A stretch of 64,000 nucleotides of DNA from an uncultured Bacteroidales bacterium (lineage in GTDB: Bacteria > Bacteroidota > Bacteroidia > Bacteroidales > P3), in contig ONBB01000012.1 in assembly GCA_900315935.1 (NCBI GenBank), positions 62,001-126,000 on the forward strand, given 5' to 3'. This document shows, piece after piece, positions 1 through 7,702 of this stretch. The translations under genes and the position numbers were made by a program. Position 1 is the first letter of the stretch; the number at the start of each line of letters is the position of its first letter. Below the pieces are notes generated by a model. It saw nothing but the letters and a program-made list of their open reading frames with translations, was not told the DNA's origin and ran no database searches.

Positions 1-437
1 TGCTGGTATGCCTTGCCGTCGCGGTAGACGTTGACCACCATGCGGTCGGAGAGCGCGTTGACGCAGCTCACACCCACGCCGTGCAGACCGCCGGAGACCT
101 TGTAGGAACCCTTGTCGAACTTGCCGCCGGCGTGCAGCACCGTCATCACGACCTCGAGGGCCGAGCGGTGCTCCTTCTCGTGCATGTCCACGGGGATGCC
201 GCGGCCGTTGTCCTCGACGGTGATGCTGTTGTCGGGGTTGATTTGCACGTCGATTTTGCTGCAATAGCCCGCCAGGGCCTCGTCTATCGAGTTGTCCACC
301 ACCTCGTATACCAGGTGGTGCAGGCCGCGCTCGTTCACGTCGCCGATGTACATGGCCGGCCTAACGCGCACAGCCTCAAGTCCTTCCAGTACGGTAATAT
401 TACTGGCGCTGTAGTCAATGTTCTGATTTTCGCTCAT
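1..437 (-). CDS. gyrB: DNA gyrase subunit B, N-terminal part (runs off the window)
   Basis: Encodes the ATPase end of type II topoisomerase subunit B, which powers DNA supercoiling or strand passage. Read from 437 towards 1, the protein begins [20 protein letters not shown] and shows the GHKL ATPase landmarks in order: the [11 protein letters not shown] segment, the catalytic and magnesium stretch [10 protein letters not shown], the DNGRGIP loop and the GGLHGVG glycine loop. About 145 codons are visible and the rest lies beyond base 1. A clean promoter box lies 33 bp upstream. ParE is the main alternative. The GyrB call rests on similarity of the N-terminus and on dnaA and recF lying within 15 kb. 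Confidence 0.9.
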   Translation of the reverse strand, partial: MSENQNIDYSASNITVLEGLEAVRVRPAMYIGDVNERGLHHLVYEVVDNSIDEALAGYCSKIDVQINPDNSITVEDNGRGIPVDMHEKEHRSALEVVMTVLHAGGKFDKGSYKVSGGLHGVGVSCVNALSDRMVVNVYRDGKAYQ

Positions 438-469
438 ATAATAGTCTGTTCTTGTTTGCAAATTAAAAT

Positions 470-478
470 GCAAAATTA
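470..478 (-). promoter_or_regulatory. gyrB promoter, TAnnTTTG-type -7 box
   Basis: On the - strand this reads TAATTTTGC, an exact match to the Bacteroidota -7 consensus TAnnTTTG. It lies 33 bp upstream of the gyrB start codon, in an AT-rich spacer. Confidence 0.7.
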
Positions 479-565
479 CGAAATTTTTCCGATATGGAGG
501 CATGGTTTCCAATAAATGTTTTCAACAAGTAATTAACCGCTCTTTTTGAGCCCCGGAGCACCAAT

Positions 566-648
566 GGTACCATATCCTTCCATAAGCTTCCAGTGCCTTT
601 GTATTCCCCTACCGTTCCCCTACCATTCCCCTACCGCCTCCCTGCCGA
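566..648 (+). repeat. Dispersed intergenic element A, copy 1
   Basis: An ~80-bp element with a leader containing CTTCCAGTGCCTTTGTA followed by three 11-bp units of the form TTCCCCTACCR (604-636). Near-identical copies lie at 9717-9805 and 52003-52080, and a degenerate one at 57931-57990. Here it ends about 10 bp before the -33 box of the downstream promoter. Confidence 0.8.
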
Positions 649-655
649 AATTTAT

Positions 656-687
656 TTTGCCGTGTCGGTTTTATTATGTATATTTGC
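656..687 (+). promoter_or_regulatory. Promoter of the porD-like gene
   Basis: TTTG at 656-659 and TATATTTGC at 679-687 are 19 bp apart, the expected Bacteroidota sigma spacing. The start codon at 698 is only about 10 bases beyond the -7 box, so the mRNA leader must be very short. Confidence 0.7.
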
Positions 688-697
688 AGGGTTAAAT

Positions 698-1618
698 ATG
701 CGTAAACTCTGCTCCATAGTGCTGATACTCTGTGGATTCCTTTCCGTGCGCGGACAGGAATTCCGTTGCACCGTCAATATCAACTCCCAAAAACTGCTCA
801 CCACCACCCAGCAGTACGGTTCCGAGAACGACAAAAAAGTCTTCGAGAACATGAAGCAGGCCATCGAGGACTTTGTCAACGGCCGCCGCTGGACCACCAT
901 GGACTTCCAGCAGCAGGAGCAAATCGAGTGCTCCTTCTCGCTCATCCTCAACCAGCGCACCTCGGCCACCGACTTCGCCGGACAGCTCTCCGTCCAGCTC
1001 AAGCGCCCCGTCTACAACTCCACCTACACCACCGGCCTGCTCAACTACCTCGAGCAGGGCAACCTCACCTTCTCCTTCAACGAAAGCCAGCCCCTCGACT
1101 TCGACCTCAACAACTTCTCCTCCGTCCTCAGCTCGGTCCTCGGCTACTACTGCTACATCATGCTGGGCATGTACTTCGACAGCTTCTCGCCCGCCGGAGG
1201 CGACGCCTTCTTCCAGCTGGCACAGCAGGTGGTGCAGGCCGTCAACACCGCCACCTACTCCGGTTGGGACTCCAAGAGCTCGCGCAACCGCTACTGGTTC
1301 ATGGAGAACCACACCAACTCCGCCTATGCCGGCCTCCGCAACGCCAACTACCTCTACCACCGCCTCGGCCTCGACCTCATGACGCGCGACCAGGCCATCG
1401 CCCGCCAAAACATCATTCAGGCCCTCGAGAACCTGCAGCAATCCGCCAAGACCAACCCCGGCGCACTCTCCATCCAGCAGTTCGTCGACGTGAAAATCCA
1501 GGAGATTGTCTCCATTTTCACCCCCGCACCTGCCGACGAGCAGCAGCAGATCTACGACCTTGTGGCCGCCATCAGCCCCATCAACACGGTGAAGGTGCGC
1601 TCCTTCAAGAAGAAATAG
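698..1618 (+). CDS. porD: PorD-like type IX secretion protein (DUF4835)
   Basis: A 306-residue secreted protein of the DUF4835 family, named PorD in type IX secretion work and needed for export or gliding in Bacteroidota. I recognise it from the overall pattern: a signal peptide MRKLCSIVLILCGFLSVRG, then a tyrosine- and phenylalanine-rich body including the YYCYIMLGMYFDSFSP segment and a basic end (KVRSFKKK). The open frame extends upstream to 593, but that part translates element A and the promoter, so I start at the ATG at 698. It is followed by an aminotransferase gene 31 bp on. T9SS cargo proteins elsewhere in the window fit this role. Confidence 0.8.
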   Translation: MRKLCSIVLILCGFLSVRGQEFRCTVNINSQKLLTTTQQYGSENDKKVFENMKQAIEDFVNGRRWTTMDFQQQEQIECSFSLILNQRTSATDFAGQLSVQLKRPVYNSTYTTGLLNYLEQGNLTFSFNESQPLDFDLNNFSSVLSSVLGYYCYIMLGMYFDSFSPAGGDAFFQLAQQVVQAVNTATYSGWDSKSSRNRYWFMENHTNSAYAGLRNANYLYHRLGLDLMTRDQAIARQNIIQALENLQQSAKTNPGALSIQQFVDVKIQEIVSIFTPAPADEQQQIYDLVAAISPINTVKVRSFKKK

Positions 1619-1647
1619 TCAACGTATCAACAAAACACATATCAACA
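1619..1647 (+). repeat. TATCAAC short repeats in spacer
   Basis: The porD-aminotransferase spacer consists of imperfect 7-8 bp TATCAAC-type units. Similar strings lie before rnfC (37471-37494) and before rnfG (39900-39915). Confidence 0.5.
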
Positions 1648-1649
1648 TT

Positions 1650-2966
1650 ATGTCACAAATCCCCATACAGAAAGAGACCATAGACCGCATTGCGGCCGCC
1701 AACAAGATTGCCAACCCCGGCCGCGCCAGCATCCGCGAGATGCGCAAAATGATACAGGACGTCGAGGCCGAGACCGGCGTGCGCTTCGTCAAAATGGAGA
1801 TGGGCATCCCCGGCCTGCCCGCCCCGCAGGTGGGCGTCGAGGCCCAGATCGAGGCTCTCCGCAACGGCGTCGCCTCCATCTACCCCGAAATCTACGGCAC
1901 CGAGGACTTCAAAAAGGAGGCCGCACGCTTCGTGAAGAACTTCCTTGATGTCGACGTAACGCCCGAGTGCTGTGTCCCCACCGTGGGCTCCATGCAGGCC
2001 GGCTTCGCCAGTTTCCTCACCCTCACCCGCTACGATGCCAAGAAGACCAAGGTGCTCTTCATCGACCCGGGCTTCCCCGTGCAGAAGCAGCAGTGCCGCG
2101 TCCTCGGCATCCCCATGAAGACCTTCGACGTGTACGAGTACCGCGGCGACGCCCTCCGCACCAAGCTCGAAGAGGAACTGCGCGACGGCGACGTGGCCTG
2201 CCTCATCTACTCCAGCCCCAACAACCCCGCCTGGTTCTGCTTCACCGAGCATGAACTCCAGATCATCGGCGAGATGGCCAACAAGTACGGCGTGGTCGTC
2301 ATGGAGGACTCCGCCTACTTCCTCATGGACTTCCGCAAGGACTACTCCGTCCCCGGCCAGGCTCCCTTCCAGCCCACCGTGGCCAAGTACACCGACCGCT
2401 ACGTCATTATGATTTCCGGCTCCAAGAGCTTCTCCTATGCCGGCGAGCGTATTGCCATGATGGTGGTCAGCCCCACGCTGTTCAATATGGAGTGCCCCGA
2501 CCTGGGCCGCTACTACAGCCAGACCCAGCTCGGCCGTGCCCTCATCTTCGGCACCCTCTACTGCCTCTCCTCCGGCACCGCCCACAGCGTCCAGTACGCC
2601 ATGGCCGCCATGCTCAAGGGCGCCAACGACGGCACCTTCAACTTCGTCCAGGATATTAAGGAATACGGCGAGAAGGCCGGCATCATGAAGAAGATGTTCA
2701 CCGATAACGGCTTCTATATTGTCTACGACAAGGATATGGGCGAGGACATCGGCGACGGCTTCTACTTCACCTTCTGCTACCCCGGCTACGACGGTGTCGA
2801 GCTCCTCAACGAGCTTATCCGCTACGGCATCAGCGCCATCAGCCTCGACATCACGGGCTCCCACAAGCAAGGCATCCGCGCCTGCGTAGCCCTCGTGCTC
2901 CGCGACCAGTTCCCCGACCTCAAGGCACGTCTGGAGAAATTCCATGCCGACCACCCCACGAAGTAG
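1650..2966 (+). CDS. PLP-dependent aminotransferase (class I/II)
   Basis: A 438-residue fold-type I aminotransferase. Visible landmarks are the substrate-side segment EMGIPGLP, the SSPNNPAW turn (residues ~189-196), the EDSAYF aspartate that pairs with the PLP ring nitrogen, and the Schiff-base lysine in SGSKSFSYAGERIA near residue 259. The R-rich end (GIRACVALVLRDQ) supplies the usual carboxylate-binding arginine. The exact amino donor cannot be told from sequence. It follows porD by 31 bp and could be co-transcribed. Codon use is GC-rich like the core genes. No signal peptide is visible, so it is cytoplasmic. Confidence 0.88.
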   Translation: MSQIPIQKETIDRIAAANKIANPGRASIREMRKMIQDVEAETGVRFVKMEMGIPGLPAPQVGVEAQIEALRNGVASIYPEIYGTEDFKKEAARFVKNFLDVDVTPECCVPTVGSMQAGFASFLTLTRYDAKKTKVLFIDPGFPVQKQQCRVLGIPMKTFDVYEYRGDALRTKLEEELRDGDVACLIYSSPNNPAWFCFTEHELQIIGEMANKYGVVVMEDSAYFLMDFRKDYSVPGQAPFQPTVAKYTDRYVIMISGSKSFSYAGERIAMMVVSPTLFNMECPDLGRYYSQTQLGRALIFGTLYCLSSGTAHSVQYAMAAMLKGANDGTFNFVQDIKEYGEKAGIMKKMFTDNGFYIVYDKDMGEDIGDGFYFTFCYPGYDGVELLNELIRYGISAISLDITGSHKQGIRACVALVLRDQFPDLKARLEKFHADHPTK

Positions 2967-3002
2967 TAATAGTATAGTACATTTAATCAGTAATAAATCA
3001 AG

Positions 3003-5331
3003 ATGAAGAGAATGGTTCTTTTAACTCTCTCTGTATTAGGTATTTACGGGGGGGGGTACGCACGTGATTTCACGGTTGTAAACGCCGATGGCGTAACACT
3101 CAAGTACATTGTATCCTCGGTCGACAACCAGACCCTAAGACTGGCATCCAACGGCTACTCCGGCCGTGTGGAGGTGCCGGAGACGGTTGTCTACAACGAC
3201 ACCACCTGGACAGTTACCAGTGTGGGCACGGCATTCTCCAATTGCCGAGGGCTTACCTATGTCAGCCTTCCGGCCACGGTTACTAGTTTGGAGCGACAGG
3301 CGTTCCTTGATTGCGTGCGTCTCGACACGCTGGTCTTCGCCTCCGCCACGCCCATGGGCATTCCCAGGGTAACCACAGGAGTTGTCTATTCCATCTTCAG
3401 CAACTCGGTATCCTACAACAACCGCATGGCCATCATCGTCCCCTGCGGAAGTTTGGCCGCCTACCGACGCACGCAGTGGGCCAACTTCCGAGGCCTGCGT
3501 TCCGAGTGTGCCGTACCGCTGACGGTGCTTGTTACCGAGGAGGGGGTGGTTAGAGTGGATAGTATTTTGGTGGCTCGCAACACCCTGCACAACAGCAACG
3601 GTTGGTATGAGATTGGCGACACGGCATTCCTCAAGTACGAATGGATTGCGGACGATGGCTACCAGTGGGGCTGGAGTTGCGGGCAGGACTGGCTGGTTGT
3701 TACGGCTCCCGACACGGTCTATATGCAGACCTTCCGCATCCATTGGGCTACGCTCAACGCCAACAATATCTCAACGCCGATTTCGGTAGCAGGTACGATG
3801 AGCGGGAAAGATGGTGTGGCCAACTATGCGGTAACGCCCGACGGCAAGTCCACTATCTATGCCTCGGCTTTGTGGATGGGTGGAAAACTGGATAATGAGG
3901 TCTGTGTCGCTGCTCACAAGTTTTGGGGAGGAGGTACTGACTTTGGCCCAGGGCCGTTGCGCGTAGGCAACCCGTTTGGCGTTCCTTTCAGCACGGTGCA
4001 GAAATACAACCATGTGTGGCACCTCACGCGTGAACAGATAGACTATCACATCGCCCATTGTGGAGAGCAGGGGTATGTGGCGATAGAAGACATTCTCACC
4101 TGGCCGGGCAATGGCGACAGTGCCGACGGCTATGCCGCCCAACTGGCTCCCTATTACGATGCCGACGGCGACGGTCGCTACAACCCATACGCGGGCGACT
4201 ACCCCCTGATCCGTGGCGACGAGGCTACCTTCTCCATCTTCCACGACAATGTTTCACACAATGCCTCGCAGGGAAGTAGCCCATTTTTTGTTGAGGTGCA
4301 TGCCATGTTCTATGCCTTCAACGAGCCGCAGGATACCGTGCTCAGCAACACGGTCTTTGCCCACTACGAACTCTTCAATCGCTCGCCATTTTCCTATAAC
4401 AGCGTCTACCTCGGAGCGTGGATTGACTTTGACATTGGGTATTCTGGTGATGATTATGTTGGATGCCATGTAGGAGAAAGCTTGTTCTATGGGTATAATT
4501 CCCAGTTGCTTGACAATGGTGGTGGGCTAAATTCCGCCAGTGTGATAAGCGGCCGCGCTCCGGCGCAGGGCTGTATCTTCCTCGAGTCGCCCGTTGAGGC
4601 AAATCCCATGTCCTCGTTCATGACGTATGATAACGGTAGTAGTTCCCTTAATGGAGACCCCACCTCTGCAGATGATTTCTACAATTATCTTCACGCCTAT
4701 TGGAAGAACGGTCAGCATCTTCGTTTCGGAGGCAACGGCATAAACATAAATGTTACCGACCAAGAATGTAATTATATCTACCCGGGCCAGTCTTTCCCCG
4801 ATATGGGAGAGTGGGATGAATTTACGGCAGGAAACGCCGGAAGAGACGTCCGTGGCGTTGGGGCAGCAGGACCATTCTCTTTCGAGGCGGGTGCTTCGTG
4901 CCAGTTGACCGTGGCACATCTCACCGCGTGGAATCACCAATTGACCGACGATGTAAATACGTCCCGTAATAACCTAATAGGTCAGGCTCCCGATGTACGC
5001 CGCCAGTGGGAGCGAGACACTACGGACAGCGGTAAACCGTTCACCCACCGCCCCTACTCGGCACCGCACGAGGTGGGTGTCGCCGAGGCTGCGCAGGCCG
5101 AGGTGATGCTCTATCCCAACCCCACCACGGGCCAACCCCACCACGGGTGTTCTCAACGTGCGCCTCGATTCTCAGGGACCTCGGCAGGTGCATTTGATGG
5201 ACATAATGGGGCGCAAGGTGCTGTCCGCACATGTAATGGGTGGGCGAGCAGTACTCGACCTTTCCTCCCTGTCGCAAGGTGTGTATATCCTCAGCACAGG
5301 AGGCACCTCCAAGCGCATAGTGAAGAAATAG
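3003..5331 (+). CDS. T9SS type A cargo surface protein, sorting domain out of frame
   Basis: Secreted protein with a signal peptide (MKRMVLLTLSVLGIYGGGYA) and one or two BspA-like leucine-rich units (around FSNCRGLTYVSLPATVTSL, residues ~78-97). A long body follows with an aspartate-rich YYDADGDGRYNPYAGDYPL segment. The end should be a type A T9SS sorting domain. The frame reads MLYPNPTTG and then leaves the domain, because a 16-bp perfect tandem duplication (5116-5147) shifts it. Removing one copy gives 770 residues ending in the typical MDIMGRKVLS and GVYILSTGG strands, stop at 5329-5331. The unshifted frame runs on to 5681 through antisense toxin sequence and is not a real end. A G9 tract in the signal peptide adds a second slippage site. 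Either phase-variable or broken. Confidence 0.75.
3048..3056 (+). repeat. G9 homopolymer inside signal peptide
   Basis: Nine consecutive G bases encode exactly three glycines (IYGGGYA) 45 bases after the start codon. Poly-G tracts at this position are a classic contingency (slippage) site. Confidence 0.8.
5116..5147 (+). repeat. 16-bp perfect tandem duplication
   Basis: CCAACCCCACCACGGG occurs twice in direct succession (5116-5131 and 5132-5147). Since 16 is not a multiple of three, it shifts the frame exactly at the YPNPTTG start of the T9SS sorting domain. Confidence 0.9.
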
Positions 5332-5337
5332 AAATGA

Positions 5338-5370
5338 AAGAGGCCGCTCGAAAGAGCGGCCTCTTCTTTT
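5338..5370. terminator. Strong bidirectional hairpin terminator
   Basis: A 12-bp perfect stem (AAGAGGCCGCTC / GAGCGGCCTCTT) with a GAAA loop is followed on the + strand by CTTTT. It ends the T9SS cargo gene on the + strand. On the - strand it abuts the displaced dehydrogenase gene end at 5371. Confidence 0.8.
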
Positions 5371-5444
5371 CTATCTCAGGTACTCGTCGATATGGCCGAA
5401 GACGATGTCGGCGCGGGCGGCGAAGCTCTCTTCGGTGGCGAAGG
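5371..5444 (-). pseudogene. Displaced 3' end of a D-2-hydroxyacid dehydrogenase gene
   Basis: On the - strand this encodes the last ~24 codons of the neighbouring dehydrogenase, ending GHIDEYLR and a TAG stop at 5373-5371. Bases 5386-5444 (59 bp) are identical to 6071-6129 inside the intact gene, whose own ending differs (GHIDQWLQQ). The fragment sits directly against the terminator at 5338-5370, as an original gene end would. The YoeB module fills the space between the two copies. Confidence 0.8.
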
Positions 5445-5456
5445 TGTAGTAGCCTG

Positions 5457-5732
5457 TTATTTGTCGTTGTAATGGCCGTAGGCGGCGAGGACGTCGACGT
5501 ATACCTCTGTCTCGAAAATGCGGTACACCATGCGGTGCTTCTTCGTAATCTCGCGGCTCCAGCGGTTCTCGGGTTTGCCTTTCAGTGGCTCCGGATGGCC
5601 GGTGCCGCTTTTGGGGTGTTCTTCCAGTTCCGAAAGGAATCGCCCAGCTTTGGCGAAGGCTTTGGGTTCGCTTTTGGCTAGTCGTTGCAGGTCGGCAGCG
5701 GCTTCGGGAAGGATAAATACCTTATATTTCAT
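5457..5732 (-). CDS. yoeB: YoeB-family ribosome-dependent mRNase toxin
   Basis: A 91-residue RelE/YoeB-superfamily toxin that would cleave mRNA in the ribosomal A site until bound by its antitoxin. Features seen are the start MKYKVFILPEAAADL, the conserved core GHPEPLKGKPENRWSREITK, the RMVYRI strand and the C-terminal YGHYND, which matches the catalytic His-Tyr of YoeB. Size and order are typical of a type II module. The start overlaps the antitoxin end by 11 bp, so the two are translationally coupled. The pair lies between 59-bp direct repeats of a dehydrogenase gene end, suggesting acquisition. Confidence 0.9.
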   Translation of the reverse strand: MKYKVFILPEAAADLQRLAKSEPKAFAKAGRFLSELEEHPKSGTGHPEPLKGKPENRWSREITKKHRMVYRIFETEVYVDVLAAYGHYNDK

Positions 5733-5991
5733 AGCCGTTCCTGATAAGGAAGTGCGACAAGTCCTCGCCAGGAAGCATCAGCATACCTTCGCCTCGGTCA
5801 GCTTGCCGTTCAGCGCGTTCCAATTTGGCGAAATACTCCTCCTTGGACATCAGCGTGGGGTCGTTCTCCTGTTCCTTCACCAGTCGGCGGGTGTAGTGCG
5901 CCAGGCGGCGCATCAGGGGCTCGTTGTCGGCTATGGCTCCGATGTTGCGCCACACTTCAGCGTTCATTGCGTTCATCTGTACAGCGTTCAT
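5722..5991 (-). CDS. Type II antitoxin partner of YoeB
   Basis: An 89-residue acidic protein immediately upstream of the toxin on the - strand, overlapping it by 11 bp. It starts MNAVQMNAMNAEVWRNIG, continues with a helical region, and ends with a MSKEEYFAKLERAE helix and a LPGEDLSHFLIRNGYEI tail. Similar small proteins accompany YoeB/RelE toxins in Bacteroidota. The C-terminal part is expected to wrap the toxin and the N-terminal part to dimerise, perhaps binding the operon promoter. Start chosen at 5991. A second methionine at 5976 or a third at 5967 is possible. An AT-rich stretch at 6030-6055 could hold the promoter. Confidence 0.75.
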   Translation of the reverse strand: MNAVQMNAMNAEVWRNIGAIADNEPLMRRLAHYTRRLVKEQENDPTLMSKEEYFAKLERAERQADRGEGMLMLPGEDLSHFLIRNGYEI

Positions 5992-6052
5992 GTCTGTTTC
6001 CTCCGTAAATGGTTATATGCTGTTGTAACGCTGTTTTTTTTATAATATTGTG

Positions 6053-6985
6053 TTATTGTTGGAGCCACTGGTCGATATGGCCGAAGACGATGTCGGCGCG
6101 GGCGGCGAAGCTCTCTTCGGTGGCGAAGGCGATGTGTGGGGTTACCAGGCAGCGGTTGGTGGATAGTAGCAGGTGGTCGAGGGGTAGGGGAGGCTCGTGC
6201 TCGAAGACGTCGAAAGCGGCGCCGGCGATGCGGTTCTCGACCAGCGCCTTGCCTACGGCGGCGATGTCGCATACGGGGCCGCGGGCTGTGTTGACCAGCA
6301 GGGCGGTGGGTTTCATCAGTGCCAGCTCGCGTTCGCCGATGAGGCCGCGGGTCGCGTCGCAGAGCGGCACATGCAGGCTGACGATGTCGCTCTTTTTGAG
6401 GAGCTCTTCGAGCGAAGCGTATTCCACGCCCATGGCCTTGACCTCGGGGCGTTCGGTGCGGCTCCAGGCGATGACTTTGGCGCCGAAGGCCAGCAACAGG
6501 CGGATGGTGGCGATGCCGATGGCACCGGTGCCCACGATACCCACTGTCTTGCCGCGCAGTTCGCGGCCGAGGAAGGTGCCGCGGCTGCCGCCCTGGTGCA
6601 TCTGTTCGCTCAGGGTGAGGATGTTGCGCAGCAGGTCGAGCATCATGCCTACGGCCAGTTCGCTGACGGCGGTGGTGCTGTAGCCGGCGGCGTTCTGCAC
6701 CTGGATGCCGTGCTCATGGCAATAGGCCAAATCGATATGGTCGAGGCCGGTGAAGGCCACGCTGAGGTATTTCAGGTTGGGGCACTGGCTGAGTACCCCG
6801 GCTGTCAGCTTGATGTTGCTGACGGCCACGACGTCGGCCTCGCGCATGCGTTCTGCCAGGGTGCCTTCATCCTCGCGGCGGTCCATATAATAGATGAACT
6901 GGTGCCCCATGGCGGCATAGTGCGCCTTGAGGCTCTCAAAACGTTCGCGGCCGATGCCGAGGGATTCTACACAGACTATATTCAT
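6053..6985 (-). CDS. NAD-dependent D-2-hydroxyacid dehydrogenase
   Basis: A 310-residue cytoplasmic oxidoreductase of the glycerate/phosphoglycerate/lactate dehydrogenase family, interconverting 2-oxoacids and D-2-hydroxyacids. It shows the Rossmann glycine motif GIVGTGAIG (~residues 148-156), the substrate-binding NTARGP arginine, the EHEPPLP glutamate region and the catalytic histidine in TPHIAFATEES. Substrate cannot be fixed from sequence; hydroxypyruvate (glycerate dehydrogenase) is plausible. Its last residues, QWLQQ, differ from the EYLR ending of the fragment at 5371-5444, which suggests the present 3' end arrived with the YoeB insertion. The upstream spacer holds a 15-base A run on the coding strand. 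Confidence 0.88.
   Translation of the reverse strand: MNIVCVESLGIGRERFESLKAHYAAMGHQFIYYMDRREDEGTLAERMREADVVAVSNIKLTAGVLSQCPNLKYLSVAFTGLDHIDLAYCHEHGIQVQNAAGYSTTAVSELAVGMMLDLLRNILTLSEQMHQGGSRGTFLGRELRGKTVGIVGTGAIGIATIRLLLAFGAKVIAWSRTERPEVKAMGVEYASLEELLKKSDIVSLHVPLCDATRGLIGERELALMKPTALLVNTARGPVCDIAAVGKALVENRIAGAAFDVFEHEPPLPLDHLLLSTNRCLVTPHIAFATEESFAARADIVFGHIDQWLQQ
6071..6129 (-). repeat. 59-bp direct repeat, gene-internal copy
   Basis: Identical to 5386-5444 by direct reading. The two copies bracket the YoeB module, giving a 685-bp repeat-plus-insert unit. Confidence 0.88.
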
Positions 6986-6995
6986 CGGTTAATTG

Positions 6996-7048
6996 TTTTT
7001 TTTTTTTTTTCTGTCGCCCCTTCGGGGCTCCTCCGCTATGCGCTAGCG
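6996..7048. repeat. T15 run followed by two small hairpins
   Basis: A run of 15 T on the + strand (A15 upstream of the dehydrogenase) is followed by a GCCCC-TTCG-GGGC hairpin and a second hairpin with CCGCTA / TAGCGG arms. It lies between the flavin reductase end and the dehydrogenase start. On the - strand the hairpins precede A, not U, so it is not a normal intrinsic terminator for the upstream genes. Confidence 0.5.
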
Positions 7049-7054
7049 GTGTTC

Positions 7055-7702
7055 CTATTTGTTTCCTTTGCGTTTTTTTTTCACGCTGAAGCCGAAGCCG
7101 CCGAGTTTTTCGCCGAGGCCATAGTATTTGCCGTGGGAGTAGGCCAGGGGGGAGGCGTGGTTGAGCTGGAACTGGCCGGTGCTCTTGTCGATGAGGCTCT
7201 CTTCGGCGTTGACGGCCACCACTTCGGCCATGAACATGTCGTGGCTGCCGAGGTGCTTGATGTCGAACACCCGGCACTCGATGTTGAGGGGGCTTTCGGC
7301 GATGAGGGGCGCTTTGACGATTTGCGCCGGTTCGGGGTGGAGTCCCATTTCGCGGAACTTGTTGTAGTCGCGCCCGCTGCGGACGCCGCACCAGTCGGTC
7401 TGGCGCGCCAGGGCCTCGGTGGTGAGGTTGATGACGAATTCGCCGGTGCGCTGGATGAGTGCGTGGCTGTGGCGTTCGGGTCGGACGCTGATATAGCACA
7501 TGGGCGGGTCGCTGCAGAGCGTGCCCGTCCATGCGATGGTGATGATGTTGTAGTTTTCCGGAGCGTCGCCGCAGCTGACCATGACGGCCGGTAGCGGGTA
7601 GATCATCGTCCCGGGCTTGAAGGCTTGCTTGGTTCCACCCAGCCCGCTGTGTCCCGGCAAGGCAGGTGAACTTGCTTTGCGCTCGACGTTCGCGGTCTTC
7701 AT
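7055..7702 (-). CDS. Flavin reductase family protein (FMN-binding split barrel)
   Basis: A 215-residue protein of the flavin reductase-like/FMN-binding split-barrel family. The pattern FKPGTMIYPLPAVMVSCG near the start, the NIITIAWTGTLCSDPPMCYISV segment (flavin phosphate region), and VINLTTEALARQTDWCG are characteristic. Such proteins reduce flavins with NAD(P)H or act as flavin-dependent oxidoreductases of unknown substrate. The ATG at 7702 overlaps the dnaA stop by four bases (ATGA), so it is coupled to dnaA. Earlier in-frame starts lie inside dnaA and were not used. The C-terminal end is lysine-rich (KKKRKGNK). Confidence 0.85.
   Translation of the reverse strand: MKTANVERKASSPALPGHSGLGGTKQAFKPGTMIYPLPAVMVSCGDAPENYNIITIAWTGTLCSDPPMCYISVRPERHSHALIQRTGEFVINLTTEALARQTDWCGVRSGRDYNKFREMGLHPEPAQIVKAPLIAESPLNIECRVFDIKHLGSHDMFMAEVVAVNAEESLIDKSTGQFQLNHASPLAYSHGKYYGLGEKLGGFGFSVKKKRKGNK

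Noticed and set aside
5332-5681. Extension of the T9SS cargo frame to 5681
   Set aside because: It only exists because of the 16-bp duplication and runs antisense through the terminator and the toxin gene; the true sorting domain is in another frame ending at 5331.
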